A stretch of 64,000 nt of DNA from Actinomycetospora termitidis (GTDB lineage: Bacteria; Actinomycetota; Actinomycetes; Mycobacteriales; Pseudonocardiaceae): positions 868,001 through 932,000 of the forward strand of contig NZ_JASVWF010000003.1 in assembly GCF_030286555.1 (NCBI RefSeq), in the 5' to 3' direction. The notes beneath the pieces are model-generated. The model searched no databases and was not told where the DNA came from. It was given only the letters and a program-made list of their open reading frames with translations. This document shows, in pieces, positions 22,439 through 30,469 of the stretch (its first letter is position 1; each line of letters starts with the position of its first letter). The translations under genes were made by a program, and so were the position numbers.

Positions 22439-23805
22439 CGGGCGTCGTCCCTGTCGGCCCCGACGGCCCCGTCGTCCATGTAACCGAGGATCTCCAGCGC
22501 GACCTGCGCGGCGAGTCGATCGGAGTAGTGGTCCAGGACGAGCCCGGAGAGCTCCTCGGCGCGCCGCAGGCGGTAGCCGACGGTGTTCGGGTGCACCGAG
22601 AGCGCGCGGGCGGTGCGCTGCGGGCTGCCGTCCTCCCGGAAGTACCGCGCGAGGGTGCGCACGAGGTCGCCCGCCCGACCCGACCCGTCGTCGACCAGCC
22701 GCCCGAGCACCTCGCGGGCGAAGGCGCGGGCGTCCTCCGGGTCGGGGACCTGCAGCAGCAGCCGGTGCACCCCGAGGTCCTCGAAGCGCAGCAGCCGTCC
22801 CTCCCGGCCGAGCCGGCGGGCCGCCTCGACGGTGCGCCGCGCCTGGTCGTAGGAGCGCGGCAGGCCCGCGAGGTCGTCGACCTCCCGGCCGAGCGCGATC
22901 GTCACCGGCCACGGTCCGCCGCCGCGGACCAGGCCGGAGGCGAGGCGGTCGGCGAGCTCCACGGGGTCGACGCGCCCGGGGACCACGGCCACCATCTCCC
23001 GGTCGCGCAGCACCGCGAGGACGCCCGGGACGAGGCGTCCCAGCCGGTCGCGTGCGGCGGTGAGCGGATCCACCCGGCCGGCGGCGTCCCCGACGACGGG
23101 GGCCGGCTCCGCCCCGCCGTCGGGAACGACCACCATCACGCGGTACGCCGACGACCCGAACTCCAGCCCGACGTGCTCGGCCCACTGGCCGGCCTCGGCC
23201 GCGGACCGGGCACGGCCGAGCAGGAGCCCGGAGAGCAGGTCGTCACGGACCTGCCCGGCGGCCGCGGCGAGCACCCGTTCCCGCCCGAGCAGCACCCCGA
23301 CGATCGTCGCCGCATGCTCGGCCGCGAGCAGCAGGACGTCGTCGGCGGCGCTGCCGTCGAGGGCCGCGGCCCGCGCCCGGTGAGGCGGGTCCTCCTCGGC
23401 GAGCAGGAACGCCGTGACCTGGCCGGCGACCTCCACGGGCACCACCACCCGCACCCAGGTGCCCTGCCCGGGGACGCGCATCGCCCGCCCCGTCCGACGG
23501 GCGGCGGCCAGCACCCGCTCCCAGCGCGGCTCGGCGACCTCCGCGCGGAGCACGGCGGCGGCCCGGTGCTCGTCGGCACCGGGGGCGGACGCGGCGAGCA
23601 CGCCGTGACCGTCGTCGGCGGACACCACGGCCGCGACGGCGCCCAGGTGGTCGGCGAGCAGCCGCGTCACCGCGATCGGCCCGTCGTCGGCGGCGGCCAG
23701 GCCCGAGATCCGCCGGTGCAGCAGGACCAGCCCCCGCAGCGACTCGGCGGGCGCGTCGGGCACCCGACCGACCCGACCCGTCGTCGGGAACCCCTCGGCG
23801 GCCAC
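22435..23805 (-). CDS. PucR-family transcriptional regulator
   Basis: 456 residues. The N-terminal two-thirds is a GAF-like and PucR sensor region; the C-terminal 60 residues contain the helix-turn-helix DGSPQRTARALSVHPNTVGY and RLRRAEELSG. PucR-type proteins usually control purine, amino-acid or CdaR-like sugar-acid catabolism. Here the regulator overlaps the methyltransferase/reductase gene by 4 bases, which suggests it governs that gene. GTG start taken at 23805; upstream in-frame codons run into the divergent wrbA promoter. Confidence 0.85.
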   Translation of the reverse strand: MAAEGFPTTGRVGRVPDAPAESLRGLVLLHRRISGLAAADDGPIAVTRLLADHLGAVAAVVSADDGHGVLAASAPGADEHRAAAVLRAEVAEPRWERVLAAARRTGRAMRVPGQGTWVRVVVPVEVAGQVTAFLLAEEDPPHRARAAALDGSAADDVLLLAAEHAATIVGVLLGRERVLAAAAGQVRDDLLSGLLLGRARSAAEAGQWAEHVGLEFGSSAYRVMVVVPDGGAEPAPVVGDAAGRVDPLTAARDRLGRLVPGVLAVLRDREMVAVVPGRVDPVELADRLASGLVRGGGPWPVTIALGREVDDLAGLPRSYDQARRTVEAARRLGREGRLLRFEDLGVHRLLLQVPDPEDARAFAREVLGRLVDDGSGRAGDLVRTLARYFREDGSPQRTARALSVHPNTVGYRLRRAEELSGLVLDHYSDRLAAQVALEILGYMDDGAVGADRDDAR

Positions 23806-23875
23806 GGGTCCAGTGTGCCGCGCGCGCCCGCGCGCGAGAGGGTGATCACGACATCCCCGTCGACCAGGAGGCCCC

Positions 23876-24472
23876 GTGGCTCGCATCGTCGTCGTCTTCT
23901 ACTCCGCCACCGGCAACGTCGCCGCGCTCGCCGAGTCGCTCGCCGAGGGCGCGCGCGGCGAGGGCGCGGAGGTCCGGGTCCGGCCGGTCGTCGAGCGCGC
24001 GCCACGCGAGGCGATCGAGGCGAACCGCCGGTGGAAGGCGTGGGTGGACGACAACCCGTACGACACCACGGCCTCGCTCGACGACCTCGAGTGGGCCGAC
24101 GGGATCGCGCTGGGCAGCCCGACCCGCTTCGGCGGCGCGGCCGAGCAACTGAAGTCGTTCCTGGACACGACCGGCGGGCTGTGGGCGCAGGGCAAGCTCG
24201 CGAACAAGGTCGGGACCTCGTTCACCTCCGCCTCGACCGGCCACGGCGGCCTCGAGACGACCACGGTCGCGATGAACATGACCTTCTACCACTGGGGCAC
24301 GCTGATCATGCCCCTCGGCTACGCCGCGGACCCGTCGCTGATGTCCTCCGGGAACCCCTACGGCGCGTCCTGGGTGTCGAGGAAGTCGGCCGCTCCCGAC
24401 GACGACGCCCTGGGCGCGGCCCGCGTGCAGGGGGCACGGCTCGCGCAGGTCGCGGCGAAGCTCGCGGCGTAG
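23876..24472 (+). CDS. wrbA: NAD(P)H:quinone oxidoreductase, WrbA type
   Basis: Flavodoxin-like FMN enzyme that reduces quinones by two electrons, avoiding semiquinones. 198 residues, the expected length. FMN-binding features: VVFYSATGNVAALAE at the start (phosphate loop), GSPTRFGGAAEQLKSFLD near 82, and SFTSASTGHGGLETT near 117, which are hallmark WrbA segments. GTG start with CAGGAGG ribosome site. Divergent from the PucR-family gene. Confidence 0.93.
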   Translation: MARIVVVFYSATGNVAALAESLAEGARGEGAEVRVRPVVERAPREAIEANRRWKAWVDDNPYDTTASLDDLEWADGIALGSPTRFGGAAEQLKSFLDTTGGLWAQGKLANKVGTSFTSASTGHGGLETTTVAMNMTFYHWGTLIMPLGYAADPSLMSSGNPYGASWVSRKSAAPDDDALGAARVQGARLAQVAAKLAA

Positions 24473-24473
24473 G

Positions 24474-25538
24474 TCACCGGACGCAGGGCGGCCCCCACAT
24501 GCCGACCCCGTCGGCGCGGGCGTCGCGCTGCTCGCGGTCGAACACCGCCCGGTACTGGGCGTCCCCGGCCGCCGGGGCGTGCCCACCGGAGATCGCTGCG
24601 TCGGTGTAGGAGAGCTGGCTGCCGAGCACCGCGTAGGCCCGCGTGACGCCGGGTCGGGTCGGCAGCGTCGGGTCGGGCACGAGGGTGACGGTCTGGCCCC
24701 CGAGCGTGCGGCGCGCGAAGTCGAGCGACTCCGGCAGGGCGCACGGCGGGACGGTCGCGGCGTCGAGCCCGACGACCGCGACCGTGACGGGGCGCCCGGC
24801 GACCGTCACGACGAGGGTGGCCGGGTCGACGACGCGGTCCACGACGCCGCGCAGGGTCGGAGGTCCGGTCGGTCCCGGGTCCGGCGCCGGGGCTGCCGGT
24901 GGGGGCGCGGCGGCACTCGCGTCGGGCCGCGTCGCGACGAGGGCCACGACGGCGACGGCCAGCAGCGCGGCCACCAGGCCCAGGACCGCGGCGATCAGCA
25001 CCGGGCGACGCCCACCGCCCGTCGGGGCGGCGGCCACCGGAGCGGCACCGGGACCGAGCGGGGGGACGTCCGCGCCGTCCAGGGGGTACAGGTCGCCGAC
25101 CTCGACGACGACCCAGACGTCGGTGTCCCGCCCCGGCACCGGGTGCGTGGGCAGGTCGGCGAACTCGGCGCGCAGCTCGGCGTCCGGGACGACCCGGGCG
25201 GTGCCGTCGACGTGCAGCCCCCGACGACGCGGGCCGGCGTCGTCGACGAGCAGCATCCCGACCCGCGGGGACTCGACGATGTTCCCGCGGGCCGCGGACG
25301 TCGGTTCGACGCCCTCGTCCGGGAAGGCGAAGCGTCCGGCGTCGAGCACCCGCAGGAAGCAGCGCGGCCCGGAGAGCACGTGCACGTCCGTGCGCCCGTC
25401 CCGGTCCGAGGTGGCGAGGACCGCGGTGCGTGCGGCGACGACACGGTGCAGCACGTCGCCGTGCAGCGGTCCGGCGGGGAGCGCCTCGTCGGTCCCCGCG
25501 TCGATCGCTGCGTCGATCTCGGTGTCGGTCTCCGTCAT
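24474..25538 (-). CDS. fusion: PNPOx-like FMN-binding domain, membrane helix, nuclease-like (SNase fold) domain
   Basis: 354 residues. Residues about 25-155 match the pyridoxamine 5-phosphate oxidase-like split barrel (VVAARTAVLATSDRDGRTDV, GNIVESPRVGMLLVDD, GLHVDGTARVV, DLPTHPVPGRDTDVWVVVEV). A single transmembrane helix lies at 180-203, then a Pro/Ala linker, then residues 229-353 with staphylococcal-nuclease-like features (GVVDRVVDPATLVVTVAGRP, VAVVGLDA, FDREQRDARADGVGMWG), lacking the usual catalytic Arg/Glu set. The first domain should be cytoplasmic and the second outside. This domain order is unusual. Convergent with wrbA, one base between stops. Confidence 0.8.
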   Translation of the reverse strand: MTETDTEIDAAIDAGTDEALPAGPLHGDVLHRVVAARTAVLATSDRDGRTDVHVLSGPRCFLRVLDAGRFAFPDEGVEPTSAARGNIVESPRVGMLLVDDAGPRRRGLHVDGTARVVPDAELRAEFADLPTHPVPGRDTDVWVVVEVGDLYPLDGADVPPLGPGAAPVAAAPTGGGRRPVLIAAVLGLVAALLAVAVVALVATRPDASAAAPPPAAPAPDPGPTGPPTLRGVVDRVVDPATLVVTVAGRPVTVAVVGLDAATVPPCALPESLDFARRTLGGQTVTLVPDPTLPTRPGVTRAYAVLGSQLSYTDAAISGGHAPAAGDAQYRAVFDREQRDARADGVGMWGPPCVR

Positions 25539-25706
25539 CGTGTCCCCCCGATCCGGCCCCCGCCGTGTGCGGGTCACGCTACGCACACCGGCCGCAGCGT
25601 GTACCCCCGAACGGACCAACCACCGAGGTCGTCGGGCTCGTCTCGGGGTGACTCCCGGGGTCGACCCTGATGTCTCGGCCTCGCGGCACGACGAGTCTCG
25701 TCGGCT

Positions 25707-26459
25707 GTGACGACCTGGCGGCGGCTCCTCGTGTGGCTCCACGTGCTGACCTCGTTCGCGTGGATGAGCACCGCGCTCGGCCTCGCCGTGCTGCTGATGC
25801 TGTCCCGGGACGACCCCGCCCGCGCGAGCGCCGCCGTCGACATGGCCCACGTGCTCGACATGCGACTGCTCGCGCCTGCGGCCAACGGCTCGGCGGCGAC
25901 GGGGATCCTGCTCGCGCTGGCCACCCCGTGGGGGCTGGTGCGGCACTGGTGGGTCGCGGCGAAGTTCGGGATCACGCTGGTGCAGCTCTACGTCGGGATC
26001 GCGATCCTCTCGGTGCAGCTCGGTGCGACCGACGCCGCGAACGCGCCGGCGACGGGTGCCATGGTGGCCGCGGCGGCGTGCATGGCCGGGGCGATCGCGT
26101 TCCAGGCGTGGCTGTCGATCGCCAAGCCGTGGCGCACGACCCCCCTCGACCGCGGCCGGTTCCCGACGGCGGGTCGGGGCTGGTTCGCGGCCGGGTTCCT
26201 GGCCGTGGCGGGCGACCTGGCCCTCAGCCAGGTCCTCGGGTTCCCCAGCCCGCTGCTCTCGGTGCCGATGCTGCTCGGGGCGCTGGTGTGGCTGCGCCTC
26301 GTCGGCGCGATCAGTCCAGCGCGCGGCGGACGAACCCCTGCACGCCGATCGCCCCGAACAGCAGGCACGAGAACACCAGCGCGGCGAGACACAGCCACGC
26401 CGGCAGGTGCGGGATTTGCGGGGTCAGCGCGCCACGCAGACCCTCCGACACGTACGTGA
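25707..26459 (+). CDS. DUF2269-like membrane protein with antisense-encoded tail
   Basis: 250 residues; four or five hydrophobic helices in the first 200 (for example LLVWLHVLTSFAWMSTALGL). The membrane part resembles DUF2269-type small integral membrane proteins of unknown role. The expected end, after LVWLRLVGAI, has no stop; the frame continues 49 residues as a basic Arg/Pro/Thr-rich tail read from the antisense of the ABC permease 3' end, giving a 149-base convergent overlap. The tail may be a by-product of a lost stop. GTG start. Confidence 0.65.
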   Translation: MTTWRRLLVWLHVLTSFAWMSTALGLAVLLMLSRDDPARASAAVDMAHVLDMRLLAPAANGSAATGILLALATPWGLVRHWWVAAKFGITLVQLYVGIAILSVQLGATDAANAPATGAMVAAAACMAGAIAFQAWLSIAKPWRTTPLDRGRFPTAGRGWFAAGFLAVAGDLALSQVLGFPSPLLSVPMLLGALVWLRLVGAISPARGGRTPARRSPRTAGTRTPARRDTATPAGAGFAGSARHADPPTRT

Positions 26460-27114
26460 TCGGGTTCAGCGCGCAGATCACCTGGAACCAGCGCAGCGAG
26501 CCGATCTGCAGGAACGGGAACTGCGTCGAGCCGGTGAACAGCAGCGGCGTGACGACGACCGCGAACACGATGTTGATCCGCCGCGGGCTCACCAGCGTCC
26601 CGATCACCAGGCCCGCGGCCCCGCCCGCGAGCGCGCCGAGCACCAGCAGCACCGCCGAGAGCGGCAGCCCGGCCAGGTTCCACGTGACCTCGTCGAGCAC
26701 CAGGTAGCCGACCGGCACCATCACCAGCGACCCGATCAGCCCGCGCAGTGCCCCGAACACGATCTTCTCGACCGCGACCATCCGCGTGGACAGCGGCGCC
26801 AGGAGCCGGTCCTCGATCTCCTTGGTGTAGCTGAAGTCGATGACCAGCGGCAGGGCGACGGCCTGGACGGCGACGAAGAACGCGTTCAGGGCGAGCAGCC
26901 CGGGCAGCAGCAGCTGGGCGTAGCCAGGCGCGATGTAGCCCAGCTCGCCGAGGACCTTGCCGAACACGAACAGCAGGAAGAACGGCTGGACCAGCACCTG
27001 CGACAGGAAGCTGCCCAGCTCCTTGCCGGTCACCGCGACGTCGCGGCCCAGCACGCCCAGGAACGCCCGCCCGGGCGACACCCGGCGGTCGGGCTCGATC
27101 TCCGTGACCGTCAC
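26311..27114 (-). CDS. ABC-2 type transporter permease
   Basis: 267 residues with six hydrophobic segments and the ABC-2 pattern: an N-terminal amphipathic stretch, then FFLLFVFGKVLGELGY, EIEDRLLAPLSTR (coupling loop), and a C-terminal ITYVSEGLRGAL, typical of DrrB/daunorubicin-resistance-like exporters. Starts with GTG inside the stop of the ATPase gene (GTGA), so the two form a coupled exporter unit. The substrate, possibly a drug or lipid, is not predictable. Confidence 0.92.
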   Translation of the reverse strand: MTVTEIEPDRRVSPGRAFLGVLGRDVAVTGKELGSFLSQVLVQPFFLLFVFGKVLGELGYIAPGYAQLLLPGLLALNAFFVAVQAVALPLVIDFSYTKEIEDRLLAPLSTRMVAVEKIVFGALRGLIGSLVMVPVGYLVLDEVTWNLAGLPLSAVLLVLGALAGGAAGLVIGTLVSPRRINIVFAVVVTPLLFTGSTQFPFLQIGSLRWFQVICALNPITYVSEGLRGALTPQIPHLPAWLCLAALVFSCLLFGAIGVQGFVRRALD

Positions 27115-28121
27115 CGCAGGCCCCTCCCCGTCAGGTCGATGAAGACGTCCTCCAGCGTCGGCTCGCCGAGCCCGACGTCGGACACGCGCCCACCCGCCGT
27201 CGTGACCTCCTCGAGCAGGCCGGGCAGGGCCGCGCCCGCCTCGCCGTCGACGCGGATGCGCAGCCGCGCCGGGCCCTCGTCGGGACGGGCGAGGATCTCT
27301 GCTCCCGCGGTGCCGCGCACGCCGGCCAGGCGCTGTCGGAGCTGGTCGGGGTCGAGGCCGGTGACGTCCAGGTCGACGGTCGCGGAGCCGGACAGGCCGG
27401 CGACCAGGTTCGCCGGGGTGTCCAGCTTCAGCAGCTCGCCGTGGTCGACGATCCCGACGCGGTCGGAGAGCTTGGCGGCCTCGTCCATGTCGTGGGTGGT
27501 GAGGACGACCGTGACGCCGCTCGCGGCGAGCTCGACGACGCGGTCGTGCACGAACAGGCGCGCCTGCGGGTCGAGGCCGGTGGAGGGCTCGTCGAGGAAG
27601 AGCACCCGCGGGTCGTGCATCAGGCCGCGGGCGATGATCAACCGCTGCGCCTGCCCGCCGGAGAGCTCGTCCGGGTTCGTGTCCGCCTTGTCGGTGAGCC
27701 CCATCCGCTCGAGCAGCTCGTCGGCGAGCGGACCGCGTCGGGCACGTGGCACGCCGTGGTACGCGGCGTGCCAGACGAGGTTGCCCTTCGCGTCGAGGCT
27801 GCGGTCGAGGTTGGGGCGCTGCGGGACGACGCCGAGCACCGCCCGGGCGCCCACCGGGTCCTTCGCGACGTCGATTCCCGCGACCGTCGCCCGACCCGAC
27901 GTCTTGCGCACGCGCGTAGTGAGGACGCCGATCGTCGTCGTCTTGCCCGCGCCGTTCGGCCCGAGCAGGCCGAAGACCTCGCCGGGCGCGACGGCGAACG
28001 AGATGCCGTCGACGGCGTTCGTCCTCGCCTTGGGGTACCGCTTCACGAGATCGGCGACCTCGACGGCGGGCGCGGCGGACCGCTCGGAGCCGGTGGGGGT
28101 GAGCTGCGTCTGGGTCGACAC
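27111..28121 (-). CDS. ABC transporter ATP-binding protein (DrrA-like)
   Basis: 336 residues. Walker A LGPNGAGKTTT near 58, Q-loop VVPQRPNLD, signature ELSGGQAQRLIIA near 150, Walker B VLFLDEPSTGLD near 172, H-loop TTHDMDEA near 205, and the C-terminal DUF4162-like region with EPTLEDVFIDLTGR typical of drug-export ATPases. GTG at 28121 is preferred; codons further upstream would run through the intergenic hairpin area. Coupled to the permease downstream. Confidence 0.92.
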   Translation of the reverse strand: MSTQTQLTPTGSERSAAPAVEVADLVKRYPKARTNAVDGISFAVAPGEVFGLLGPNGAGKTTTIGVLTTRVRKTSGRATVAGIDVAKDPVGARAVLGVVPQRPNLDRSLDAKGNLVWHAAYHGVPRARRGPLADELLERMGLTDKADTNPDELSGGQAQRLIIARGLMHDPRVLFLDEPSTGLDPQARLFVHDRVVELAASGVTVVLTTHDMDEAAKLSDRVGIVDHGELLKLDTPANLVAGLSGSATVDLDVTGLDPDQLRQRLAGVRGTAGAEILARPDEGPARLRIRVDGEAGAALPGLLEEVTTAGGRVSDVGLGEPTLEDVFIDLTGRGLR

Positions 28122-28237
28122 GTGCGGCGACGCTACGCGGACCTCGTCGGGCGGGGCATCTCGATACCGGGTGAGCACGATCGCGAGCGTGCGACCTCGA
28201 GTGCCGTTGAGGTCAAGTGCCGGCCCGCCGTTCCGGG

Positions 28238-28262
28238 CGAAGGGCCCCTTCCGTCGAATAGA
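28238..28262. repeat. partial third copy of the GAAGGGCCCC repeat
   Basis: GCGAAGGGCCCCTTCCGTCG followed by AATAGA resembles one arm of the inverted repeat at 28300-28350 and its flank. It has no partner arm here. It may be a decayed earlier terminator. Confidence 0.5.
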
Positions 28263-28299
28263 TGGGCGAGGGGCGCCCACGGCCAACCACCGCCGGAGC

Positions 28300-28350
28300 G
28301 AGCGAAGGGCCCCCTCGGTCGACTAGACCGACCGAAGGGGCCCTTCGCTC
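28300..28350. terminator. 22-bp inverted repeat after the benzoylformate decarboxylase gene
   Basis: Arms at 28300-28321 and 28329-28350 match at 21 of 22 positions (outer GAGCGAAGGGCCCC) with loop ACTAGAC. It starts 30 bases beyond the decarboxylase stop on the leftward side. No T-tract, but a strong terminator-like stem. Confidence 0.8.
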
Positions 28351-28379
28351 GAATCGGCGACCCGTGGCGCTGCTCGGTC

Positions 28380-30023
28380 TCAGCCCGCCGGACGCCCCAC
28401 GGGCACCGAGATCAGGCGCGGCCCCTCGCCGTCGCGGCCCCGCTCCAACGCGTCGCGGAGCTCGTCGGCCGTCGACACCGACTCCGCCGGCACCCCGTAG
28501 CCCGCGGCGAGCGCGGTGAAGTCGACGGGCGGCAGGTCGAGGCCCGGCGCCTTCGGGGTGTCCTCGCGGGCGGCGAACCACTTGAGGATGGCGTACTCGC
28601 GGTTCTCCAGGACGAGCACCGTCACCGGCGCACCGGTCGCCGCGGCCGTGGCCAGGGCCTGGATGCCGTACTGCATCGACCCGTCGCCGATCGCCGCGAG
28701 CACCGGGCGGGACCGGTCGGCCAGCGCGACACCCACCGACGCGGGCAGCCCGAAGCCGAGCCCACCCGACGTCGTGAAGAAGCTCGACGCCGGGCGCGAC
28801 ACGCGGCGACGGGCGTGCAGGGCGCCGCGGTTGGACGGCGACTCGTCGACCACGACGCCGTCCTCCGGCCACATCTGGCCGACGGCGTCGAAGACCTCCT
28901 CGGCGCTCAACGTCCCCGGCACGGAGGACGCCTGCGCCGCCGCGGCCGAGGGTGGCGATCCGGCCGGCGCGCGATCCGACGGCGCCACCCGCGACAGCAG
29001 CGCCCGTACCACCGAGGTCGGGTCGGCCACCAGCGCGTCGCCCATCGGGGCCCGGGCCGCCTCGTCGGGGTCGGACGTGACGTGCAGCAGCGTCGTGCCG
29101 TCGGCCAGGAAGCCGCCCGGCACGTAGGGGTAGTAGCGGAAGACCGCGGTGCCGAGGACGAGCACCACGTCGTGGGCGGCCAGCGTCCGCGACACCGGCG
29201 CGATCGCCATCGGCAGGGCGCCCCGGAACTGCGGGTGGGTCTCGGGGAAGCCGACCCGGCCGTCGGCCGGCGGCCCGTAGACCGCGCAGCCCAGGCGCTC
29301 CGCGAGCGCCACGGCGTCGTCGAACCCGCCGCCGGAGTCGACCTCGCCGCCCACCACCAGCGCCGGCGAGGTCGCACCGTCCAGCGCCGCCACCAGCGTG
29401 TCGAGGCCGGACGAGGACGGCTCGATCGGCATCGCCACCCGCCGTCGGGCGGCCCGCCGCGCGACCTCGAGGTCGTCGCCAGTGAGCTCGACGTCCCAGT
29501 CGTCCATCGGGATCGACACGAACACCGGCCCGGTGGGCGGCGTCGTCGCGAGGTGGATCGCCCGGGCCAGGGTCGCGACGACGTCCTGGGCCCGGGGCGG
29601 CTCCGCCGAGTACTTCACCGTGGGACGAGGCAGCTCGGTCGCCCGCGGGTTCGTGAGCATCGCCTCGAGCGTCATCATCGGCCGCACCTGCTGGCCCGCG
29701 GTGACCACGAGCGGCGTGCGATTCGCCGCCGCGTTCACCAGGGCCCCCACCGCGTTCCCGACGCCGGGTGCGGTGTGCAGGTTGACCAGGGTCGGCCGAC
29801 CGGTCGCCTGGGCGAACCCGTCGGCCATGCCGACGACGACCGCCTCCTGGAGCCCCAGGACGTAGGTGAAGTCGTCCGGGAACTCCTGGAGCATCGGGAG
29901 CTCGGTGGAGCCCGGGTTCCCGAAGACCGTCGTCATGCCGTGCGCCCGGAACAGCTCGAGCGCGGCGTCTCTCACGGTCGTCGCTGCTCCGGCTCCGCTG
30001 CGCTTCGCGTCGTCGATCGTCAC
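28380..30023 (-). CDS. mdlC: benzoylformate decarboxylase (ThDP-dependent)
   Basis: 547 residues, the usual size of ThDP decarboxylases. FGNPGSTELPML near 34 contains the serine equivalent to Ser26 of the mandelate-pathway enzyme; Glu60 (LQEAV) activates ThDP; His83 (NLHTAPG) matches the catalytic His70; the cofactor motif GDGSMQYGIQA begins near residue 443 and ends in ENREY. The enzyme cleaves benzoylformate to benzaldehyde. Assignment is by these motifs; no other mandelate gene is close, though the aldehyde dehydrogenase at 387 could oxidise the product. Starts GTG. Confidence 0.87.
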   Translation of the reverse strand: MTIDDAKRSGAGAATTVRDAALELFRAHGMTTVFGNPGSTELPMLQEFPDDFTYVLGLQEAVVVGMADGFAQATGRPTLVNLHTAPGVGNAVGALVNAAANRTPLVVTAGQQVRPMMTLEAMLTNPRATELPRPTVKYSAEPPRAQDVVATLARAIHLATTPPTGPVFVSIPMDDWDVELTGDDLEVARRAARRRVAMPIEPSSSGLDTLVAALDGATSPALVVGGEVDSGGGFDDAVALAERLGCAVYGPPADGRVGFPETHPQFRGALPMAIAPVSRTLAAHDVVLVLGTAVFRYYPYVPGGFLADGTTLLHVTSDPDEAARAPMGDALVADPTSVVRALLSRVAPSDRAPAGSPPSAAAAQASSVPGTLSAEEVFDAVGQMWPEDGVVVDESPSNRGALHARRRVSRPASSFFTTSGGLGFGLPASVGVALADRSRPVLAAIGDGSMQYGIQALATAAATGAPVTVLVLENREYAILKWFAAREDTPKAPGLDLPPVDFTALAAGYGVPAESVSTADELRDALERGRDGEGPRLISVPVGRPAG

Positions 30024-30053
30024 GCCGGAGGGTCTACCCCGCCGGCGCCGACC

Positions 30054-30326
30054 TCACCAGGCTTGCTGGGGCACCGGCGTGGGCAGGTGCAGCCTGCTCA
30101 CGCGGACGACGACGTCTCGCAGGTCGTCGCCGTCGAAGTTGCGGCGCAGTTCCTCGGCGCGGAGCGTCGCCGCGACCCCCTCGTAGGGGCCGTGCGCGTC
30201 CATCTCACCGGTCTCCGGGTCGAACACCAGGACCACGTAGCCGTCGCACTCGTCCAGATCCGCCGCTGCCGCCAGCAGTGCCGCGGGCCGTTCGTTCAGC
30301 ACGATGATCACCTCCGCTCCGTTCAT
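30054..30326 (-). CDS. small protein of unknown function
   Basis: 90 residues from ATG 30326. Alternating hydrophobic strands and acidic turns (AEVIIVLNERPAALLAAAAD, YVVLVFDPETGEMDAHGPYE) suggest a small alpha/beta fold; it ends LHLPTPVPQQAW. I recognise no family. The longer in-frame reading to 30434 lacks a ribosome site and would overlap the divergent epoxide hydrolase promoter. It lies 30 bases before the decarboxylase start on the same strand. Confidence 0.6.
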   Translation of the reverse strand: MNGAEVIIVLNERPAALLAAAADLDECDGYVVLVFDPETGEMDAHGPYEGVAATLRAEELRRNFDGDDLRDVVVRVSRLHLPTPVPQQAW

Positions 30327-30469
30327 CGCCACGATGACGGCCCGTGTGACGGTCTGGGGCGAAGATGCCACCTTCGGGTTACCGGGTTCAGGCGGCGGCG
30401 TGTCGGGGTGACACCCGGACGGATGCCCTCCCACGGCAGGTCGGACGCACGGCCGTTAGCGTCGCGCCC

